Part shown: positions 7,301 to 10,169 of the stretch, piece after piece
Layout of the letters: each line of letters opens with the position of its first letter
Numbering within the stretch: the stretch's first letter is position 1
NCBI GenBank assembly: GCA_028877195.1
Contig: JAPPIL010000244.1
Coordinates: 1 to 10,169, forward strand
DNA: 10,169 bases
Direction: 5' to 3'
Source: Pseudomonadota bacterium
Lineage (GTDB): Bacteria > Bdellovibrionota_B > Oligoflexia > Oligoflexales > JAPPIL01
The notes under the pieces: model-generated
What the model saw: only the letters and a program-made list of their open reading frames with translations
Database searches by the model: none
What the model was told of the DNA's origin: nothing
Program-made: the position numbers and the translations under genes

Positions 7301-7654
7301 CGCTGGTCGCCTCACACATGACCCCGATGCCAACGCCACACCCGCACTAAAATATTTTAGAAAGTCTCTCCGACCTATCGTGGAACTAGTGTCGGTGTTG
7401 TCATTTAGATTGGAAGGTTGTTTAGAGTCTCTTCGACCTATCACGGAACTAGTATCGGTGCTGTCATTTAGATTGGACGGTTGTTTAGAGTCTCGACGAC
7501 CGATCGTCGCATTAGCGTCGGTGTTGCTTTTTGGATCAGCGACAGCGGTCTCCCTAGCAGCAGTGTGAGCACGAGGATGGGTGTCGCTACTGCCTTGCTT
7601 CATTTCAGCAATATCTGCGCACAACTCTTCAGCGATGACGTAAGGGTGCTTCAT
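4373..7654 (-). CDS. actB: Alternative complex III subunit ActB, molybdopterin-family/iron-sulfur protein
   Basis: A 1093-residue periplasmic protein, a natural fusion of a molybdopterin-oxidoreductase-like part (about residues 140-800) and an NrfC/PsrB-like ferredoxin part (about 830-1040). A Tat signal is present: GRRDFLK at 94-100 followed by the hydrophobic YFSAGVALASGSC, ending in Cys113, which might be lipidated. Cys143, 146, 150 and 178 form CxxCxxxCx27C. The ferredoxin part has CIGCSACMVAC, CQHCNHAPCEAVCP, CVGTRYCANACPYKVRRFNW, CNFC and CQETCP, fitting three [4Fe-4S] clusters and one [3Fe-4S]; CVGTRYC is the usual [3Fe-4S] form in ACIII. In known ACIII the large domain lacks molybdenum cofactor. 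Residues 51-92 are two 21-residue repeats each starting with GRRDSKQ. The tail is rich in His, Asp and Gly. The ATG at 7654 follows AGGGGA closely. Confidence 0.95.
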   Translation of the reverse strand: MKHPYVIAEELCADIAEMKQGSSDTHPRAHTAARETAVADPKSNTDANATIGRRDSKQPSNLNDSTDTSSVIGRRDSKQPSNLNDNTDTSSTIGRRDFLKYFSAGVALASGSCVRRPAEFAIPYVKQPIDQVPGVATYYATTCGGCSAGCGMMVKTREGRPVKVEGNRAQSVSNGALCSLGQASLQGLYHPERRKQPLIRRNGKLTAVSWEDVYLHLSAVLAKTGDATGKRVGILTSGATGHRHEFLREVLARLGASEDRLYSYESNTLPTQVATAHQRAFGRYVIPRADFSKANTVVGIGSDFLDQGVAKVYYAKQFAESRSLDSYTEFVQFEAAMSLTGASADKRVVIAPNSEIHVALMLADTLSKHPQVRGSADELQMIRLMLQRVRRQVEVSPETHGEINLLVQKLLDKPSLVLCGGSGNADSNSEALQTVAIAINIMLGAYGNVLNLERSWHVPAVQGDDLQRLRQTIDELDVLFIIDSDPFFTLPPAWRFADKVKGKTIVSMNSFPTLTDDYATHVLPVHHFLESWGDEQPLAGEWSLRQPVVRPITDSRQSEDALLWILATMQKPLPYADYRSFLQQRWRKLQQQAQDKGKFAAFMHANQERGVFINKVQGKYGALRSLDVRINDVAKGLKLSSPLDNRLLDGRGAHLPVLQEVGDSLTTIAWDSWVALSPATAKRLGLRRNDVLRVQGAGGAIEAALYPMPGLHDETVLIPQGNGYPDAGVSGGEAGGRAVVSKVSAGIGVNPLAVYSDVAGRLPVTSGEAVRITRTGKTHQLVVMQKESKLGNRGDIVKRMPMAQAVKHSGETKNLDKVPDLYPQLETAEYRWGMSIDLQKCIGCSACMVACAQENNVPQVGRNQVALGREMHWLRLDRYFHGELENPAVTIQPMLCQHCNHAPCEAVCPVYATTHDAEGINAMTYNRCVGTRYCANACPYKVRRFNWWTHKWNVIDDQDHNRNPRALNPDVTVRTRGVMEKCNFCYQRLRDGKHKAQQEQRSLRDNEVMTACQETCPTDAITFGNLHDKQSEVAKQRQDYRAYLALGGYPELGEYGLKTLPNVSYLAKTLLHAPADEHAHGNDHDEGNSDGHG
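4394..4399 (-). promoter_or_regulatory. Ribosome binding site deciding the actC start
   Basis: GAGGGA on the minus strand, inside the 3' end of actB, lies seven bases before ATG at 4386. It supports the internal ATG over the upstream ATG at 4470 and implies coupled translation of actB and actC. Confidence 0.6.
7371..7526 (-). repeat. 63-bp tandem repeat in the actB signal-peptide region
   Basis: Two full units (7371-7433 and 7434-7496) differ at only a few positions. A third, partial and more diverged copy begins at 7497. Each full unit encodes 21 residues that start IGRRDSKQPSN and end DTSS plus one residue. The period is a multiple of three, so the actB frame is kept. The sequence just before 7371 (the real GRRDFLK) is clearly related to the GRRDSKQ junctions, which fits duplication of the twin-arginine end. 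Confidence 0.9.
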
Positions 7655-7676
7655 ATTCCCCTGCAGTTAGTTCAAC

Positions 7677-8189
7677 TCAATAATGACACGTTAGACATGC
7701 GATGTCCGCTTGCTTCTCACGATGACAATCAACACACCACCCCATCTGTAACGGCGCAACCTGCACCGCAACACTCATATCCTCAACCTTGCCATGACAA
7801 TCCTGACAAGCGATGTTTGCCGCCACATGCACCTGATGCGAAAACCGAACATAGTCAGGTAAATCGTGAACCTTCACCCACTTGATCGGTTTGTTCTCTT
7901 TGAAACGCTTGGCAAGAAACTTTATCGCATCCTTATCCGTTGCGACAAACTTATGACAACCCATACAAGTGTTTTGCGCAGGGATACCCGCAACAGTTGA
8001 ACGCCTTGCTCCCGAATGACAATACTCGCAAGGAATCTTATGCTCTGCATGGATTTTATGGTCAAAAGGAAGTGGCTGTGCAGGGGAGTAGCCGACGTTA
8101 TCTACAGAGTCGCCAGGAGTCCATAGCCACCAAGCATACAGACCTTCGGAACAAAAGAGACCCAACACCACGAGATACTGTTTCCACAC
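7677..8189 (-). CDS. actA: Alternative complex III subunit ActA, pentahaem cytochrome c
   Basis: A 170-residue protein with five CxxCH haem c sites: CEYCH (54-58), CMGCH (75-79), CQDCH (128-132), CVDCH (152-156) and CLTCH (165-169). It has an N-terminal hydrophobic anchor at about residues 5-23. Extra histidines (for example H43, H47, H50, H108, H118, H121) can serve as distal ligands. In ACIII, ActA takes electrons from the iron-sulfur subunit and passes them to ActE. The chain stops one residue after the fifth haem site. The start is uncertain: GTG at 8189 gives a short charged head before the anchor, and the frame stays open nine codons further to a possible CTG (8216). Neither has a clear ribosome site. 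The stop TGA is 22 bases before the actB ATG, consistent with one operon. Confidence 0.92.
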   Translation of the reverse strand: MWKQYLVVLGLFCSEGLYAWWLWTPGDSVDNVGYSPAQPLPFDHKIHAEHKIPCEYCHSGARRSTVAGIPAQNTCMGCHKFVATDKDAIKFLAKRFKENKPIKWVKVHDLPDYVRFSHQVHVAANIACQDCHGKVEDMSVAVQVAPLQMGWCVDCHREKQADIACLTCHY

Positions 8190-8247
8190 CGTGCGACTAC
8201 CATGTAATTTGCGCAGCGAAGTTTATCGCTACCACCTTGATTTGTAA

Positions 8248-8276
8248 ACGCTACAGTTTGTGCAACCTGCTGTCAA
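8248..8276 (-). promoter_or_regulatory. Possible sigma70-type promoter ahead of actA
   Basis: On the minus strand a consensus -35 TTGACA (8276-8271) is followed, after 17 bases, by a poor -10 TAGCGT (8253-8248). It lies in the 90-bp gap between the TauE-family gene and actA, and could give the act genes their own start of transcription. Only the -35 box and spacing support it. Confidence 0.3.
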
Positions 8277-8279
8277 ACG

Positions 8280-9005
8280 CTAGGCAAGTTTCCACAACAT
8301 CATTATTCCCATTATCAGTAGGACGATTCGCAAGAGGTTGGTAAACGTTTTCTGTTTTATTTTATGGAGCACGTTCACGCCTAACACTGTGCCAATATAC
8401 GAGCTGACGATAACCAACAGTATCGGTATATCGTATAATCCGTAGGGAAAGTCGGCGGCTAAAAACACAGGAACTTTAGAGAGGTGGACAGCCATCTGAC
8501 AGCAGGCTTTGGTGCTGACGAAGGTTTGGCGTTCAAACTTTGAGCGAATAAAAAACGGTGCAAGCAGTGGCCCGACTGCACCGATAATCGGCGCGAGCAT
8601 CGCTGCCACCAAACCCAAGACTGAAAAACCAATGGTATTGAGTCTGATCGCTGGTGCAAATTTAGGTTTGATAGCAGTGATAATCGTCATCAGCGCTAAT
8701 ATCACTAGGAAGATCGTATTGCTTTTGATGATGGCAAGAAGCTGGTAGCCGATCAATGCCCCTGGCACTACCCCCACCACAAAGTAACAGATGGTGCGGT
8801 AGTGGAGATGTTTATACAAGTAGGCAAACACAAAAAAATTGGAGAAGAACTGTTTAATGCCGTGAATGGGAATTATCAGTTGGTGGGGAATAAACATGGA
8901 CATCAGTGCCAACAGGGTCATCCCCTGACCCATGCCAGTTACGCTCGCCGCAAACGCAGTCGCCAGCGATGAGATAAGCAACAAAAACAGCTTATCTATC
9001 CCCAA
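8280..9005 (-). CDS. TauE/SafE-family membrane transporter
   Basis: A 241-residue hydrophobic protein with about seven or eight membrane spans and the two-repeat layout of the TauE/SafE (DUF81) family. A TGMGQGMTLLALM segment lies near residues 23-35 and a matching IIGAVGPLLAPFFI segment begins the second half; the length is typical. Members export or import sulfite, sulfoacetate, taurine-derived or other small anions; the substrate here cannot be told. The start is TTG (9005-9003) with GGGAGAAG just upstream. An ATG at 9019 is in another frame. It is co-directional with actA, 90 bp away, so it may be cotranscribed with the respiratory genes. It is not a known ACIII subunit. Confidence 0.85.
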   Translation of the reverse strand: MGIDKLFLLLISSLATAFAASVTGMGQGMTLLALMSMFIPHQLIIPIHGIKQFFSNFFVFAYLYKHLHYRTICYFVVGVVPGALIGYQLLAIIKSNTIFLVILALMTIITAIKPKFAPAIRLNTIGFSVLGLVAAMLAPIIGAVGPLLAPFFIRSKFERQTFVSTKACCQMAVHLSKVPVFLAADFPYGLYDIPILLVIVSSYIGTVLGVNVLHKIKQKTFTNLLRIVLLIMGIMMLWKLA

Positions 9006-9008
9006 GAG

Positions 9009-9016
9009 CTTCTCCC
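9009..9016 (-). promoter_or_regulatory. Ribosome binding site fixing a TTG start for the TauE-family gene
   Basis: GGGAGAAG on the minus strand, followed by CTC and TTG. No in-frame ATG or GTG is nearby, so the TTG start rests on this site. Confidence 0.6.
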
Positions 9017-9047
9017 ATGTTTTTGACTCTAATAACTGCCTCGCTTT

Positions 9048-9064
9048 GATAATTCAACAAAGCC
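9048..9064 (-). repeat. GGCTTTGTTG-type terminal-repeat motif upstream of the TauE-family gene
   Basis: Read on the minus strand: GGCTTTGTTGAATTATC. The first 13 bases equal the consensus of the ends at 164-179 and 2745-2760. No inverted partner was found nearby, so it may be a solo end left by a decayed element. Confidence 0.5.
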
Positions 9065-9096
9065 GCACCTAGCCACCCACAATCAAACTAAAACTT

Positions 9097-9117
9097 ACTA
9101 GGGCGTGTCGCCATTTC
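9097..9117 (+). repeat. Copy 1 of a 21-bp direct repeat, probable insertion-sequence end
   Basis: ACTA followed by GGGCGTGTCGCCATTTC, identical to 10094-10114 and in the same orientation; the sequences diverge on both sides. A CTA|GGG junction would fit IS5-family elements that target CTAG/TA sites, recalled from family knowledge. No inverted partner is seen to its right, so this would be a remnant or solo end. Confidence 0.5.
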
Positions 9118-9219
9118 AAATCTATCACGTTTAGATGCCTCTAATGCTTGTGGGTAGTGCGGTTAACCAAATAACAATATTGCCGATAAGGTGGGTATAA
9201 ACAACAGGGAGAAAGTATC

Positions 9220-9396
9220 ATGTCAGATCCACTATCAGCAATACCAGTCGTCCTTATCGGTGTCGGCTTGGTTGGCGTTGTCTACTTAACCATGTCCAAA
9301 GAAAACAAAGAAAGAGCGCAAGGGATTCTTCTTGACTATCTGGAGAGGAAGGCAAGCCCTAAAATCGCTGATAAGCTAAACCTTGTGACGCAATAA
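9220..9396 (+). CDS. Small single-span membrane protein, unrecognised
   Basis: A 58-residue product. The ATG at 9220 follows GGGAGAAAG (9208-9216) at normal spacing, which makes translation credible. Residues about 5-25 form one strongly hydrophobic span with small residues (IPVVLIGVGLVGVVYLTM). It is followed by a charged, probably helical cytoplasmic tail with SKENKERAQ and a DYLERKASPKIADKLN segment; the stop is TAA. I do not recognise the family. It precedes the DUF5678-like gene by about 150 bp on the same strand. It could be a small accessory membrane protein or a spurious reading, but the ribosome site and amphipathic tail argue for a real gene. Confidence 0.55.
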   Translation: MSDPLSAIPVVLIGVGLVGVVYLTMSKENKERAQGILLDYLERKASPKIADKLNLVTQ

Positions 9397-9549
9397 ACGC
9401 CTATCTCAAGTAGTGTGGTCAATGAACAGTAGATTGTTGACTAAACCGTGGATCTTACCGCTGTTTGGTGGATAGCTTGAGTGAAATATTGCTTATTATG
9501 GAGGATAATCTATCTTGAGGTTTACAACAGGCTTGTAGGGAGATAGCTT

Positions 9550-9798
9550 ATGTCGCCACCTAATAGGAAGATTAACATGGAAGCAATAGACTATAGTTTT
9601 AATGTATTTCAAGAAAACAAAGAACGTCTTCTTAAAGAATGCAGAGGAAAGTATGTGGTCATTGTTGGAGATGAAATCAAAGAAAAACGCTATTCGTCTT
9701 TCCCAGAAGCCTTGGAAGATGCGCTTAAAACCCATAAATTCGGGGAGTTTGTCATCCAACAGGTGGTGGATGACAGCGTAAGATTTGTTCTGACATAA
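9550..9798 (+). CDS. DUF5678-like small protein
   Basis: An 82-residue soluble protein. The core from about residue 20 (ENKERLLKE, then GKYVVIVGDEI, then YSSFPEALEDALK, then GEFVIQQV) fits the pattern of DUF5678: a lysine-rich helix, a 'GKYVVI' strand with a turn, a helix with EAL, and a closing strand reading 'FVIQQV'. Function is unknown. Two starts are possible: ATG 9550 with GGGAG seven bases upstream, and ATG 9577 with AGGAAG six bases upstream, which would give 73 residues. Such genes are commonly found just before a retropepsin-like protease gene, as here (20-bp gap), so the two probably act together. The assignment is by eye. Confidence 0.65.
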   Translation: MSPPNRKINMEAIDYSFNVFQENKERLLKECRGKYVVIVGDEIKEKRYSSFPEALEDALKTHKFGEFVIQQVVDDSVRFVLT

Positions 9799-9818
9799 TC
9801 AGCATATGAAGTTTTTTC

Positions 9819-10154
9819 ATGAAGGACATACACATCTTGCACAGAGATGGGGTTGAGCGGCACGCCTCCTCGGCTAGAATGCTGGATGAAGGTGAAAACT
9901 GTCTTGCTTGCACCGTGGGAATTCTTAACCCATTAGATGAAAACAATAACCTCATACATGCTTTTGATGAGAGGTTGAAAAAAGCACGGTATCTTGAGGT
10001 TGAGGGAATATGGGACACAGGGGCAACGAAGACTGTTATTCACGCCACCATCGCTGAAGCGCTTGGTCTTATGCCTGTCGGCAAGGGCGATGCACTAGGG
10101 CGTGTCGCCATTTCGCTTAACAAATGTTTGCATGGAGTAATGAGTTTTAATTAG
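9819..10154 (+). pseudogene. Retropepsin-like aspartic protease gene, 3' part lost to an insertion
   Basis: The 111-residue frame contains the active-site signature DTGAT (D66-T70) in the setting GIWDTGATKTVI, followed by a helix and ALGLMPVGKG (residues 81-90). This is the first half of a bacterial single-domain retropepsin-like protease, which works as a dimer with one aspartate per chain. The usual second half, with a conserved hydrophobic flap partner and an ILIGMD-type strand, is absent. After residue 91 the reading enters the repeat at 10094 and yields an unrelated tail (LGRVAISLNKCLHG...) to a TAG. The gene is therefore probably broken. The start ATG at 9819 has only a weak ribosome site, and it may be coupled to the preceding DUF5678-like gene. 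Confidence 0.7.
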
Positions 10155-10169
10155 TAGGGTAAGCAATAA
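10094..10169 (+). mobile_element. Left end of a probable insertion sequence, running off the window
   Basis: It begins with the same 21 bases as 9097-9117 (ACTA then GGGCGTGTCGCCATTTC) and abruptly replaces the expected second half of the protease gene. The remaining 55 bases contain no recognisable transposase start. The element type is inferred from the repeat, the CTA junction and the gene disruption; the other end lies beyond the window. Confidence 0.5.

Larger units (their letters stand above)
9006..9219. other. Divergent intergenic region with two transposon-end-like motifs
   Basis: This separates the minus-strand TauE-family gene from plus-strand small genes. It holds a GGCTTTGTTG-type end (9048-9064) and a copy of the GGGCGTGTCGCCATTTC motif (9097-9117). 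A loose inverted repeat, CCGCACCTAGCCACCCAC at 9063-9080 against GTGGGTAGTGCGG at 9150-9162, has a 5-base difference in length. A TATAAA at 9196-9201 precedes the next gene, but no matching -35 box was found. Confidence 0.5.

Noticed and set aside
7371..7526. Reading the 63-bp repeats as a CRISPR array
   Set aside because: The units are contiguous without spacers, lie in frame inside actB and encode a repeated peptide.
4373..7654. ActB as a formate dehydrogenase, nitrate reductase or polysulfide reductase catalytic subunit
   Set aside because: The fusion to a C-terminal ferredoxin part with CVGTRYC, together with the neighbouring pentahaem, NrfD-like, DUF3341 and monohaem genes, is specific to alternative complex III.

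Overview
The window carries a complete alternative complex III (ACIII) gene set on the minus strand, in the order actA-actB-actC-actD-actE-actF (8189 down to 182). It encodes a pentahaem cytochrome c, a giant iron-sulfur/molybdopterin-family protein, two NrfD-like polytopic quinol subunits, a DUF3341 membrane protein and a monohaem lipoprotein cytochrome c. Together these would oxidise quinol in the cytoplasmic membrane and pass electrons through haem c to a soluble cytochrome or directly to a terminal oxidase. A TauE/SafE-family transporter gene (9005-8280) lies immediately upstream on the same strand. No oxidase genes and no actG are visible; they could lie beyond position 1.

The organism is a Gram-negative bacterium, judging from the Tat and lipoprotein signals and the periplasmic multihaem cytochromes. 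It respires with ACIII instead of, or alongside, the bc1 complex. I cannot place it further from the sequence. Several genes start with TTG or GTG.

The operon is compact at actA/actB, actB/actC (overlap) and actD/actE (abutting). It is broken open at two junctions by palindromic, MITE-like DNA. Between actC and actD (2745-3026) there is an element with imperfect terminal inverted repeats resembling GGCTTTGTTGAATAAC, and it holds three consecutive strong hairpins inside an outer stem. Between actE and actF (1422-1627) there is a roughly 200-bp imperfect palindrome that runs into the actF ribosome binding site, plus an AT-rich set of alternative hairpins just after actE. The same GGCTTTGTTG-type end recurs right after the actF stop and upstream of the TauE gene. 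The actB signal-peptide region contains a 63-bp tandem duplication that has multiplied the twin-arginine sequence.

The right end (9097-10169) is accessory DNA on the plus strand: a 58-residue single-span membrane protein, a DUF5678-like small protein, and a retropepsin-like aspartic protease gene (DTGAT motif) cut off in its second half. The cut falls at a sequence that also occurs, in the same orientation, at 9097. It looks like the terminal repeat of an insertion sequence whose body continues past the window.
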